Positions 21,427-33,660 of a DNA stretch of 64,000 nt are shown here, in pieces. The translations under genes and the position numbers were made by a program. The notes beneath the pieces are model-generated. The model was given only the letters and a program-made list of their open reading frames with translations, was not told the DNA's origin and searched no databases. Origin of the DNA: Rheum nobile (Eukaryota; Streptophyta; Magnoliopsida; Caryophyllales; Polygonaceae); assembly GCA_027886185.1 (NCBI GenBank), contig WOAB01000093.1:6386001-6450000 (forward strand), written 5' to 3'. Each line of letters begins with the position of its first letter. Within the stretch, counting starts at the first letter, position 1.

Positions 21427-24098
21427 ATGACCGGAAAAGGAAACCCCGTGGTCCTCGTCGAAGATCCAGCCCAGGGTAACGTCCAAATATATATAAAATC
21501 AGGTAGAGGACGTCAATGCCCAGCCAGTCGCGGATTCACAAATACAAGAACTTGCAAAAGCCATGAACGTCATTCAAGAAGAACTAGTTCAACAGCGTAC
21601 CAGGACCGAAATGCTAAGTGCTCAATCTGAATCTGAAATCGCTCGACTAACCCGTAAAAATGAGTTTCTAAGGTCGCAGGTACACTCGGTCGTATTGGTC
21701 CCCAGAGGCTCAAGACGCGTGGTAAATACGGAAGGACTACCCATGCGACTCGACCTAGATGGAGTGGATATGACACCCGCAATGGAGACCAATGCTTCCC
21801 AGCATACTGGTATATTTCAGACCCCTTCGGTCACTTTCGTTACGACTAACATGCCAAACTCTGTAGTCGAGCCTCCCGGGGCTCGAGCAACCCATCCACA
21901 GGTGACAGCTCCGGCCGACCTCTAGGCCCTCATACAGCAAGCCATCAATGAACATATGAAAACTCTAGACGACCGTATCGCAGGGATCCCGGGAGTTCCC
22001 CAACCAATCGAGAGGGAGGCAATCGCCGGATACGAAGACTCGCCTTTCGTAGAAGCAATCGCACGCGTCGAAATTCCAAAAAAGTTCCATGTCCCCAACA
22101 TGCCCAACTACGAGGGAACCAGAGATCCCGATGATTACGTCTCAATTTATAAGCATAAACTAATGACTATTTCGATCCCAAGAGGGAACCGCGAGGCAAT
22201 CATGTGCAAAAGCTTTGGCACGACCCTCGCAGGACCTGCACTAACTTGGCTTATGCATTTACCACAGGGTTCCATTGTTTCTTTCGCAGACTTGATCAAT
22301 TTGTTCAAAGTTCAATTTGCTAGCAGTCGACGATTAGAAAAGCAGTCAAGCGACCTATACAGGATCGTGTAGAGGTATGGAGAACCTCTAAGAGATTATC
22401 TTAACAGGTACAATAAAGAGAAGGTCGCGATCCCGCATTGTGATGTTCCAACATCGATTGAAGCGTTTCGCCGAGGCCTGATCCGAGGTAGTGAACTCTA
22501 TCGCAAATTAGCCAAATATCCATGCCGAAGCATTAAAGATGTGCAAGCAAAACCATGGCGCAAGTCAGACTCGAAGACGACGAGGAACCCTCCAAAGCAA
22601 ACAAGAGTCCTAATCGAGTCGACCGAAGAACATCCTCAGATCATCGACGCGATCGACGACACCAACCTTACTCCAAGGGGTAGAGCGACCCTGGTCAGGT
22701 AAACAATTCTTATGACAGGAACCAGCATTGGAGAAACAACCCCGCTCTCCCTCTGAAGCCTCACTCTTATAACTTCAACATTTCCGTATCGGAGCTCGTA
22801 AAGAGTTTCGACAAATATAGAAAGGCAGTAAGATGGCCTCGGAAGAGCGACAAACCAGACGCAAAGAAGGACATGAACCGATGGTGCGAGTTCCACGGGG
22901 ACCACGAACACTCGACGGGCGAGTGCATAGCCCTTCGCAAGGAAGTTGTGAGGCTCCTCACGCAGGGGCTGTTACGCGATGTCATTTCCGACAGAGCCAA
23001 GGCGACCCTCGACCGAAGGGACCAGGTAACATCCGACAAACCATCCTCTCTGGTTCCCACTAAAATTGTTAACACCATTTTAGGAGGGTCAGACGTGTGT
23101 GGGAACACATACGCGGCCGCCAAAAGACACGCCCGAGAAAGCAAAGGCGACAAGCCAGTTCGGACGAAGACAAGACAATTACAGATCTCCGACGCTCCCG
23201 CCATTACATTCGACGATTCGGAAGCTCAAGAGTTAGGTGACCACCATGACGGTTTGGTAATTTCTCTTTCAATTAGCAACTGCCTTATCCGTCGTGTTCT
23301 AATCGACAAAGGTAGCTCCACCAACATGTTGACACTAGACGCCTTAAAGGGTATGGGTTTAAGCGAGGATGACTTAACCAGAAACTCTACCCCGCTGGTC
23401 GAATTCAGCGGGGAAGTTAAATATACCCAAGGCGTGATCATGTTAACAACGTACGCTGGTGGAGTCAATCAACATGTAAAGTTTTTAATACTCGACTGCC
23501 CGCCTCCATACAATGCAATACTTAGAAGACCCTGGATCCACGCCATGAAAGTTGTACCTTCCACTTACCACCAGACAATAAAGTTCCCTACTAAGTGGGG
23601 GGTACAAGAAATAAGGGGTGACCAACGGGCTTCTAAAGAGTGCTACGTCACTTCAATGAAAGGGGCAGTCGACAAACCTTCCGCATATCAATCACAGTGT
23701 GGCGAAGGAACCACGCGATACATCGAACCAGAAATGGAACAACTCGATGAGATCGCGCTGGATCCTTCAAAGCCAACACAAACAGTAAGGGTCGGATCAG
23801 GTCTAAACGATTCGACCAGGGCAAATTTAATTTCTTTTTTACGATCCAACTCTGATTGTTTTGCTTGGTCACACGAAGACATGGTAGGGATCTCCCCAGA
23901 TATTATTGCTCACAAATTGAATATAGATCCCACATATCCTCCAGTCAAGCAAAAAAGGAGAAAGTTCGCACCAGAACGTAACAAGATTGTGGACGATGAG
24001 ATAAAAAGTTTACTCGAGACATGTAAAATAAGAGAAGTCAAGTACCCCGACTGGTTAGCAAACGTCATCGTGGTTCAAAAGAAGAATGGGAAATGGAG
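21427..24098 (+). pseudogene. Element D gag, protease and start of RT
   Basis: An ATG at 21427 opens a frame that shifts near 21505. The frame then continues through a coiled-coil-like stretch to the Gag domain (VPNMPNYEGTRDPDDYV, LAGPALTWLMHLPQGSI). In-frame TAGs at 21923-21925 and 22370-22372 fall where CAG is expected, and one A is lost near 22548. The zinc motif WCEFHGDHEHSTGEC follows at 22880. The protease reads RRVLIDKGSSTNML, where the family has DTGSS, so the catalytic threonine is replaced by lysine. The fingers of RT start at about 23900 (KLNIDPTYPPVKQKRR) and break at GKWRV, where H is inserted. Confidence 0.88.
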
Positions 24099-24103
24099 AG
24101 TAT

Positions 24104-25305
24104 TGATGAGGCTAAAGTCGTTATGCCTATCAAAGAATCCCTAAAAACCTAACCAAGTATAGCATGCAAGTAAGGGTCGAACCCAAGTGAATCAAAGGAT
24201 CTATTTCTATGTAGGAAAGTAAGTTATCAACTAGAATATGATTGTGAGGGTGCTTCACCTAACAAATATCCACACTTCAGTATGATAGGTTGATCATTGA
24301 TTATCTCAAGTTCATTCAATCCTATGATTGTTCCTATTCCGATCTTATGTATATTAACAAGTCAACTAGCCCTGAAAATACTAACTATTAAACAATCAAG
24401 AAACTATCAAAATTCAATTTAACAGTAGTAGTAAGCATAGGAATTAAGCAGGATACATGCAACACTTAACAACTAGTCAGTATTCAACATGCAATCAATT
24501 CTCTTCACAATAAACATTCACAACTAGTTCATGTAAATTGTAGTTGCTACTTTAGATAAGGAATTTCAACTAGAAATAACCAAATCCTAGCAATAGAAAA
24601 TTACTAACATCAATTAGTTGCGCAGGCTAGCGAAATCAGCAAGATTCAATAAAGATAAGTTCAAAGAGAATTAATACTACCCAAAGGAAATAGAACAAGA
24701 GTTATAATCTTATAACCAAATCAACTGAAGGCTTCAATCGTCAGGCGAAACAATGGAAACTTAGTTCTTCATAGTCTTCTAAAAACAAAACCCTAGAGAG
24801 AATAATGAACGATGATAAAAGTGATAATGAAAGTCTGATGTTCCAAAAGAAAGATAATAACCTAGCAAATCAAATCTTCCTAAGATAAGAAACATAATCT
24901 TCCTAAAATATGATAAACGAAATAAAAAGAATAATAATAAAAAAAAAACAAAGTCTTTGGCCGAAAAGCCCATTTGCTCCGCGCCTGGACCCGCGACCGC
25001 AGCCAAGATCCCCGCGATCGCGGTTTGAGTGTCTTGCTCCGCGGCTTCGTTGTTGTGCCGCGACCGCGGCCAGAATCCCGCGCCCACGGTTTTGCTCTGC
25101 CACGACTACTGCTTCTCGCCCGCGGTCTTCCTTTGTGGTGGCTGCTTGGCTAGCTCCTCATTCTTCAATACTTCACTAAATTCCTTCTTTTCACCATTCC
25201 TTCTCTACAAATCCATTATCCTAAATTATCTCCTAAACCCACACAAATGGCACCTAATAATCCAGTAACAGCTCATAGTTACGCACTACAAAGTAGAGCG
25301 TATCA
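24104..25305 (-). repeat. Element H 3' LTR
   Basis: It is 1202 bp and starts TGATGAGGC on the plus strand. It lacks about 70 bp present near 30706-30785 of the other copy. GC-rich motifs (CCCGCGACCGCAG and others) lie at about 24985-25130. Confidence 0.93.
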
Positions 25306-25675
25306 AATTCCACATGCTTAGACCTTGCTCGTCCTCGAGTAAGCTAATGGAAACCTACTCCTCCAATGAAATACCCAAGGTCTCAGGAAGCACAACAAAA
25401 CAAACTCCACTAAAAACTGTACCTACTCATGAATCTCTAGGGCACCAACACAACAACACAACACACCAGCTTCAAGGAAAGTAGAGTACTTCCCCCAAGC
25501 TTAACCCGAACACCATAGAGTGAATGTGACCAACTAATCCTAGCTCCAGTCTATCTTCTTATAACTCCCCAAAGTGACCTACTCGAATCCTCCTTATGAC
25601 TCCACCACTTATGTCACCACGCCAGAATGAATGAATCCTAATAATCACTCATCTTCTTTTCACTCATTTTGCATA
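25306..25675 (-). other. Element H 3' untranslated region, part 1
   Basis: It contains no ORF. It aligns in style with 54265-54580 of A, including the phrase CTCGTCC.CGAGTAA downstream of pol. It is interrupted by solo LTR I at 25681. Confidence 0.6.
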
Positions 25676-25680
25676 GGCGC

Positions 25681-26959
25681 TGACAGCAGGTTTTAGTCGT
25701 ATCACCTGATCAAAATTATCCTAACAAACCTAAACAAGTAGTTTGGGCAAGCAAGGGTCGAATCCCAGAGGGAGGAGTTGTCTTTCTTTATCTAAGGTTG
25801 CATGCAATAGTAACAAAGGGGGGTTTTGATTGATTGGTTGTAAAACAAGTAAACAAAGGAAACAAAAGCAAAGGTTTGTAATCAAATTGGGAAAAACACT
25901 TAGCCAAACAAATATCCACCATTCATATGATTGATTGGTCCTAGGTTATCTCTATTCCTTTCTTTGATTATTCCTGTCCCTATTCTTAATTAGTTACCAG
26001 TCCAACTCGGCCTGGCAACCCTTACTATTGAACGCACGAGAAACTATCAAGATTTAGAACAACAGCAACATATAGCATAAGAATTAACCAGGATACATAC
26101 AACACCGATGTTTCGCAGCATTTAGCACATAATCAATTCTCTTTCATAATAAACTAGTCCAACTAGTCCTAGAATATCATGGATGCTACAATAGATAAGG
26201 AATCTTAACTCGAAATATCCAAACCCTAGCAATAGACAATTACTAATATCAACTAAGTGATCAATCTAGTCAAATCAATAATAATCAATATGAATATGCT
26301 CAAGAGAAAAGATATAATCCAAGGGAATAGGAAATAGAGTTATAACATCACAATCAAATCATACGAAGGCTTCAAATGTCGGACTAAGCAAAGGGTGCTT
26401 AGTTCTTCATAGTTCTTGGAAACAATAAACTTCAAAGGGAAAATGCTGAATGGAAACAACGTTGAATGCATAATAAGTCTGCTAGAGAAACTAGGTTAAA
26501 TAACCTAACCCTAAACTAAAGAAACTTCGGACGAAGATCGCCGCGCTCGCTGCCGTGTCATTCTGCGATCGCGGAAGTAATTCCGCGGTCGCGGAAATTA
26601 AAACTTTGCTCTCGACTTGTGCTCGCTGATGGGATTTTCCGTGGTCGCGGAAAATGGCTTTTCTCGCTCGTTCGTCTCAAATTCTCCGCGATCGGCTTCC
26701 AAACTCGCTCGTGGTCGCCCTTGGTCGCAGATCCTCCTTTCTTCTCCTTCGTGTGGCTCTTTCTTTTACTCTTCCTTGGTCTCCTCAAGTGGTCTACTCC
26801 TCGTCTTCTGGATATCTTCGTTTAAGCTCCTCCAAACCACCAATTCCACACTTCTTCTCCTCAACTCCATACTCCACAGTTGTGCTCTAAACCCATACAA
26901 ATGACACCCAAAACACCGGTAATAACTCTTAGATAAGCACTATAAAGTAGAGCTGATGA
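25681..26959 (-). mobile_element. Solo LTR I inside element H (TSD GGCGC)
   Basis: The 1279-bp segment, with plus-strand ends TGACAGCAGG and GAGCTGATGA, is flanked by GGCGC at 25676-25680 and 26960-26964. Removing it restores the GCCTAGGCGCC phrase seen at the same place in A. Its right end resembles the H LTR end (ACTATAAAGTAGAGC). The terminal CA is mutated to GA. It carries CCGCGGTCGCGG motifs at about 26530-26740 and a hairpin at 25993-26019. Confidence 0.88.
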
Positions 26960-26964
26960 GGCGC

Positions 26965-28081
26965 CCATTTGGGTTTTCACCTAGCCACTCATTTCATTTT
27001 TCAAAGATGAGTTCACCAGTCCTCACATCGCTCTTCAGCCTCTTTTTACCCCAGCCTAATGCTGGTCCGGGCCACCTGCTTATTGCCTAAGCCGCCTTTT
27101 CAGGTTTTCGACTTAGCCTAGAATTTTCTTTTATTTAATTATTATTTTTATATAAGAAAAACAGTAGTACAGACGACCAATAAGTATAACTCTCTCCCCC
27201 ATGCTTGAAGATTGCATTGTCCTCAATGGAATGAAAGACAAAAAGTGAAAATCTAGGGGAAAGAAAAATACCACTAGCGATGCCGAGGTGGTCTGCGTCT
27301 CGGATGTCGTGGTTCGCGTGGCGGTGGAAAGTCATGGAAACAAGATTCTCTGGTGCAATGGCGGGAGGAAATGTAATCAATCTCATCGGTTGTCGGTCCT
27401 CTATATGTCTCCCACCTATGTGAAGCAAAGGCGTCCCAATGCTGACTGTAAGAGCACTACACCATTGACTGATCTGGGAGCATCCGCATGTCCTCATCAA
27501 GCTCAGCTATCCACTCCCCATACTGTCTACCTAGGTCTGCAGGATCACTCGAAGTGCCCGCTGCACTGTGTTGTCCATCAACAACATATGCATAGTCACT
27601 GAAAGCAGTATCAACCGACATATCTGCAAAGTCCTCTTTCTGCTCCTCCTCATCATCAGCTTCTGCATCATGTCGTTCCATCATGAGGTACCAGATGGAA
27701 ATCTCACGCTAATCTTCTCCTCCTCAGCAGCTAAAGCATGTCGTTCCATCATCTCAACAGCGAAATAAAGTTAGGCAGTGGGGCCGCAATCGCGGTTTTC
27801 ACCCGCGCCCGCCGCCCGCATTTTTTTTCCGGTTTTTTTAGGAGAGGGAGACTTACAGTGATAAAACCGTGGTCACGATTTTTGGGCCGCGGTCGCGGTT
27901 TCGCACTTGTTGTGCTGCGGACTTCGTCTTCGAAACTCCTACATGCGTTTTAGTCTAAAAATGAAACAACAATAATACAAACTTGAAAAGAAAAGACATG
28001 AAAAGAGATACATACCTCGAGTTGCCTCCCGAGAGCGCCTTGGTTAATGTCGTGGCTCAACTCAGTGCTTTTCAGATCAAT
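26965..28081 (-). other. Element H 3' untranslated region, part 2
   Basis: It contains a purine-tract equivalent (CTCTCCCCCATGCTTGAAG on the plus strand near 27191) followed by the phrase TTGTCCTCAATGG, which is also present in A near 54886. GC-rich motifs occur at 27781-27905. No env-position ORF like that of A is detected, and no protein is recognised. Confidence 0.55.
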
Positions 28082-28812
28082 TTAAGTTAGCACATCAACA
28101 GAACACAAAGAATCATTATCAAGAGGGTGTTTCTTAGCATCATCAATGTTATACTCTACCCTTACCCTATCAAATTCCATAGTGAGTGAACCACTACTCA
28201 CATCAATTCTTGTGTTAGCCATTTTTAGAAATGGTCTACCTAACATCACAGGGGCTGCATGCTTGTCATATCCCATATCCATCACAAAGAAGTCAGCAGG
28301 AAAAATCAGATTATCAACCTTTACCAGAACATCATTTACTACTCCTTTGGGATAAACATTAGACAAATCCGAATCACTGTCCCAGTTTCATGCAATGGTC
28401 CAAGCCTCAAAGATTCATATAGAGAATAAGGCAGAACATTAATAGATGCACCTAGATCTAACATGGCTTTATCAAACTTGGTGTCACCTATCGTGCAAGG
28501 AATGCTAAACATGCTAGGGTCGCTACACTTCTTAGGCATTCACTTTTGAAGCATAGCGGACACATTTTCACTTACCTGAACCTTTTTCTTTACCTTCAAC
28601 TTTTGGTTCCTCTTGATCGTACATAATGCCTTAAGAAATTTAGCATAACGAGGAACACTTTTAATCAATTTTATCAAAGGGATGTTTACCTCACAGTTGC
28701 TGAAGGTTTCGAAGATCTCCTTGTCGTTCACCGGCCTTCTAGTGTCCTTCAGCGCCTCAGGGAATGGCAAAAGTGGGTTTTGGGAGCTGAGGGGAGGAAA
28801 ATTCGGACGCAC
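28082..28812 (-). pseudogene. Element H protease
   Basis: The frame reads IPLIKLIKSVPRYAKFLKAL, then CTIGDTKFDKAMLDLGASI NVLPYSLYESL, with the Athila-type active site DLGAS, and later DNLIFPADFFVMDMG and VMLGRPFLKMA. A TGA at 28542-28540 sits where CGA is expected and a one-base shift lies near 28350. It ends LCSVDVLT, exactly where in A the chain continues to RT. Residues for an aspartic protease are present. Confidence 0.85.
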
Positions 28813-29032
28813 ATAGTCATCCTGGACGTCGGCGGGAAATCCGCGGTCGCAGTTTGGGACCCGCGGTCGCGGTTCGGCTTCTGTAATTTATGGACTTTCA
28901 GTGGAAAATCCGCGATCGTGGATTTTGACGCTGCTCCTGTTTCGGATTTTCGTCTTCCAGCAGCAAGGTTTATGACATCAATCCACGGTCGTAGTTTTCC
29001 ACCCACGGTCGCGGTTTTGCGCTTTGTTCAGC

Positions 29033-30397
29033 TTATGTAGTTTCGACTCCGTTTTCAGCATCTGTCTCTTCCAGTGGTTCGCCCCTTTCAGCTAATGGAG
29101 CGACATTCAGTTGTTTACCACTTCTCAATGTCATCGCACTGACATTCTCGCTCGGGTTCACTACCGTTTGAGATGGTAGTGTCCCCGAATCCCTTGCCTC
29201 CAACTTGCTCAAAGCTTGTGCGATTTGTCCAACCAGATTCTCAAGATTTTGAATGCTTGATCTAGTCTCCTGATATTGTTGAACCATAGTATTTTGTATC
29301 GATGAAACACTCTGGGCAAGAGACTTGATCATGTCTTCAGCGGACATAGGGGGACCTGGATTTTGTCCCCGTGGTCTTGGGTTGAATGGGGGTCCAGGCT
29401 GAGCTCCTTGTGGTTGAAATTGTTGTCACTGCGGAAATTGCTGAGCGTTTTGTGGATTCCCATATCTCAAGTTTGGGTGATCTCTCCACCCTGGATTGTA
29501 TGTGTTGGAGTATGGGTCATAGCGAGGTCTTGGAGGACCGAAACCTCCTACAACATTAACCTCGGCTCCAGGCTCTTGAAGTTGTGGGCAAGCATTCGTA
29601 GCATGGTATGCATCAGCACAAATTCCACAAGCTTTGACTTGTTGAGGGGTTCCTTTTAGCATGAACCTCTTCATCATGTCCTTCATCTCCGCCATCTCAA
29701 AAAGTAGAGCGGATGGTGAGGAATCAGCAGCACTCACTCCACGAGCATTTGTCTTCCTGTTGAATTGTCATGACCCTTCTGAGAGCTCAGAAAACAACTC
29801 AAAGGCTGCAGTTGTCGTCTTATTGAGAATGTTACCGCCACAAGCAGCATCCACAATTCGACGCTCATCATCCATCAGACCACCATATAAGTAGAGAATC
29901 AAGTCCTAGTCAGAATAACCATGATAGGGGCAACTTGAGCATAGCCTCTTGAAGCGCTCATAGTACTCATACAAAGTTTCACCAGCATGTTGCTCAATAT
30001 TGCTTATGCTTTTCTTCAGGCTATTCAGCTTTGTAGCAGGAAAGTATTTTTCTAAGAAGGCCTGCTTCATCTTTGCCCAAGTGTCAATACTGCCAGGGGC
30101 CAAATAGTAGAACCAATCCTTGGCCGCATCCTTCAAAGAGAAAGGAAAGGCCCTCAGCTTGATCTGGTCCTCAGTAACTCCAGTAGGTTTCATGCTCGTG
30201 CAGACGACATGAAATTCAGCGAGATGCTTGTTGGGATCATCTCCATTCAGACCATGGAATGATGGGAGCAAGTGAATCAAACCAGATTTCATTTCAAAGT
30301 TCACTCCTTCAGCCAAAGCAGGAAACTGCACAGCAAGCGATTGTTGCGCTAAATTCGGTGCAGTTAACTGCCTCAAAGTCTGCTGTTGTTCAGCCAT
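29033..30397 (-). pseudogene. Element H Gag
   Basis: ATG at 30397 (MAEQQQTLRQL). The Gag core reads DQIKLRAFPFSLKDAAKDW, then APGSIDTWAKMKQAFLEKY and ETLYEYYERFKRLCSSCPYH. A CCHC-like motif CGICADAYHATNAC follows near 29610. In-frame stops at 29908-29906 (TAG) and 29428-29426 (TGA), and another TGA near 29768, are explicable as C-to-T changes. The C-terminal part includes a coiled coil and LRSGKQL, as in A. Confidence 0.88.
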
Positions 30398-30578
30398 CTC
30401 GAGTTTCTCACGAACTTCTCTGCGGTTCCTGGAAAGTGTTCACTTAATTTCTGGATCAAGATCTAAAATTGGAGAATTAGTAACACGGGTGTGGACCATA
30501 AGACAAGTCCACACAACAGTTGGTAAACAAACAAACAAAGAAACAAAAAATTGGATTCATCGGCAACGGAGCCAAATT

Positions 30579-31841
30579 TGATGAGGCTAAAGTCGTTATG
30601 CCTATCAAATAATCCCTAAAAACCTAACTCAGTATAGCAGACAAGTAAGGGTCAAACCCAAGAGAATCAAAGGATCTATTTCTATGTAGGAAAGTAAGTT
30701 ATCAACTAGGAACTAGGGGGGTTGTTGTTTGGTCTTCTATAACTAATGAATTAAAGCAGAAAGTGGTTAAGATTGTTGTAAATATGATTGTGAGGGTGCT
30801 TCACCTAACAGATATCCACACTTCAGTATGATAGGTTGATCATTGATTATCTCAAGTTCATTCAATCCTATGATTGTTCCTATTCCGATCTTATGTATAT
30901 TAACAGGTCAACTAGCCCTGAAAATACTAACTATTAAACAATCAAGATTCAATTTAACAGCAGCAGTAAGCTTAGGAATTAAGCAGGATACATGCAACAC
31001 TTAACAACTAGTCAGTATTCAACATGCAATCAATTCTCTTCACAATAAACATTCACAACTAGTTCCTTTAAATTATGGTTGCTACTCTAGATAAGGAATT
31101 TCAACTAGAAATAACCAAATCCTATCAATAAATAATTACTAACATCAACAAGTTGCGCAGGCTAGCGAAATCAGCAAGATTCAATAAAGATAAGTTCAAA
31201 GAGAACTAATACAACCCAAAGGAAATAGAACAAGAGTTATAATCTTACAACCAAATCAACTGAAGGCTTCAATCGTCAGGCGAAACAATGGAAACTTAGT
31301 TCTTCATAGTCTTCTAAAAATAAAACCCTAGAGAAAATAATGAACGATGATAAAAGTGATAATGAAAGTTTGATGTTCCAAAAGAAAGATAATAACCTAG
31401 CAAATCAAATCTTCCTAAGATAAGAAACATAATCTTCCTAAAATATGATAAACGAAATAAAAAGAATAAAAATAAAATAAAAACAAAGTCTTCGGCCGAA
31501 AAGCCCATTTGCTCCGCGCCTGGACCCGCGACTGCGGCGAAGATCCCCACAATCGCGGCTTTGAGTGTCTTGCTCCGCGGCTTTGTTGTTGTGCCGCTAC
31601 CACGGCCAGAATCCCGCGCCCGCGGTTTTGCTCTGCCGCGACTACTGCTTCTCGCCCGCGGTCTTCTCTTGTGGTGGATGCTTGGCTAGCTCCTCATTCT
31701 TCAATACTTCACTAAATTCCTTCTTTTCACCACTCCTTCTCTACAACTCCATTATCCTAAATTATCTCCTAAACCCACACAAATGGCACCTATTAATCCA
31801 GTAACAGCTCAAAGTTATGCACTACAAAGTAGAGCGTATCA
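30579..31841 (-). repeat. Element H 5' LTR, PBS at 30561-30574
   Basis: It is 1263 bp and ends GCGTATCA on the plus strand. It carries GC motifs at about 31510-31660 and a hairpin at 30899-30925. Confidence 0.94.
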
Positions 31842-33660
31842 AGTATGCATCGACTTGACAGACCTAAACAAGGCCTGTCCAAAAGATTCTTTCCCATTAC
31901 CATACATCGACGCCATGGTTGACGCGACCGCCAGACACGAAATACTGACATTCATGGACGCGTTCAGCGGATACAACCAGATTCCCATGGACCCTGACGA
32001 CCAAGAAAAGACAGCTTTCATAACAAGCCAATGTACGTACTGCTACAAAGTAATGCCTTTTGGACTAAAAAATGCAGGGGCCACATATCAGAGGTTGGTA
32101 AACAAAATGTTCAAAGAACAGATTGGAGATACCATGAAAGTTTACATCGACGACATGCTCGTCAAGTCTAAAGCGGCAGGGGACCATATCGAACACTTGA
32201 AGGAAGGATTCGAGGTACTAAAAAGGTACAACATGAAACTAAACCCGACTAAATGCTCTTTTAGAGTGTCTTCAAGAAACATTTTGGGGTACATGGTGAC
32301 TCAAATAGGGATCGAAGCCAGTCCAGACCAGATCAAGGCTATCGTCAACCTTAAGTCCCCCCGATGTGTCAAGGACGTCCAAAAGTTGACAGGACGGATA
32401 GCGGCATTAAACAGATTCATATCCAAATCCTCGGATAAATGCAAGCTCTTCTATGAAGCCCTGAAAAAGAACAAGTCATTCGACTGGACGGCGGCACATG
32501 AACAAGCCTTCCAAGACTTAAAGACGTATTTGGCAAGTCCACTCCTTCTAGCTAAACCAAAAGACGACGAGCCATTACCACCATATCTAGCGGTATCAAT
32601 ATCAGTCGTCAGTGCAGTCCTAACAAGAGAGGAAGACGGTAAACAATCACCGGTCTATTATGTAAGTCGTTCCCTACTCCCTGCCGAGACAAGGTATGCG
32701 TCACTTGAAAAATTAGTCTTGGCATTAGTTATGGCCTCAAACAAGTTACAACCCTATTTCGAATCACATGCTATTATTGTGAGAACTAACCATCCCATGA
32801 AAGCAGTCATGAGGAAACCAGAATTTACAAGATGAATGGCTAAGTGGGCCATACACCTCAGCGGATTCGACAACGAGTACGAGCCAAGAACGACGATCAA
32901 ATCTCAAGCTTTAGCCGACTTTGTGGCCGATTTTTGCCCGACACTAGAACAAGAAGCCACGAAGGAGGTCGAACATCTGAAAGTTGAAGAAGACAAGGGC
33001 ATATGGCAACTCCATACAGACGGAGCATCGAACGTAAGAGGAGTCGACCTAGGTGTCGTGCTAAAATCACCACAAGGGGACCATATAGCACAAGCTGTGA
33101 GATGCAAGTGGGACACGACCAACGATGAAGCAGAATATGAAGCCCTCGTATTTGGATTAACACTCGCGCACGATCTCGCAATTTTAAGCATAGATGTGAC
33201 ATCACTGACATGCGACTCTCTCCTAATCGTCAACCAAGTGCAAGGTCCGTACGCTGCCAAAGACGACATGATGATGGCATATCTAGATATCGTCAAAAAA
33301 TTGGCAAGCAAATTCCAGAACTTCACCATCCGACAAGTCCTACGCGACCTCAACACACAAGCCAACGCCCTAGCAAATTTTGGCTCCGCCTTACATCCTA
33401 ACGACTTCCACAACATTTCGTTGGTACATATCACCACACTGGCCGTCCCCAAAGTCTTCAGAACAGCTAATCCAGACGATATTCAGACAATGAACGAATT
33501 ACCCTTAGAAGAAGTCGTCTTAGCAGATGTAGGCGACCACACAGAAGAAGATTTGGTGGGCAACCAAGACGATTGGACCACCCCTACATCAAGTGGCTCG
33601 GGGATGGAACACTCCCAACAGACAAAGCAAAAGCTAAAAGACTCAAGGTACAAGCCGTAA
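31842..33660 (+). pseudogene. Element D RT, RNase H and archaeal-type RNase H
   Basis: RT resumes with CIDLTDLNKACPKDSFPLP and contains FMDAFSGYNQI, VMPFGLKNAGATY and the catalytic box YIDDMLVKS. RNase H follows (about 32490-32830). A TGA at 32833-32835 falls where an arginine codon is expected. The archaeal-type RNase H runs from about 32990: LHTDGAS, then NDEAEYEALVFGLTLA, ending near 33400. The double RNase H is diagnostic of the Tat lineage. An apparent ORF start at 31783 lies in the H LTR and is an artefact. Confidence 0.92.

Larger units (their letters stand above)
24104..31841 (-). mobile_element. Element H: Athila-like gag-protease element lacking pol (TSD AGTAT)
   Basis: LTRs at 24104-25305 and 30579-31841 and perfect AGTAT flanks (24099-24103, 31842-31846) define an insertion within D's RT; the RT frame joins exactly when H and one flank are removed. 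A tRNA-Asp-like PBS (CGGCAACGGAGCCA, 30561-30574) touches the right LTR, giving minus orientation. Gag and protease are related to those of A. The sequence then jumps from the end of protease (28082) to a region that in A lies just after integrase (phrase TTGCCTCCCGAG), so RT, RNase H and IN are deleted. A solo LTR (I) is inserted in the 3' untranslated part. Confidence 0.93.

Noticed and set aside
24779..25268. Open frames on both strands in the LTRs of H
   Set aside because: They arise from the CpG-rich motif stretch, differ between the two LTRs and show no protein similarity.
31783..31841. Apparent N-terminus of the D RT frame
   Set aside because: These bases belong to the LTR of H; the true RT continues from 24098.
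8890..31846. M and H both having AGTAT duplications, possibly one event
   Set aside because: The elements differ in sequence, PBS and location, and each has its own pair of flanks; a shared 5-mer is chance.
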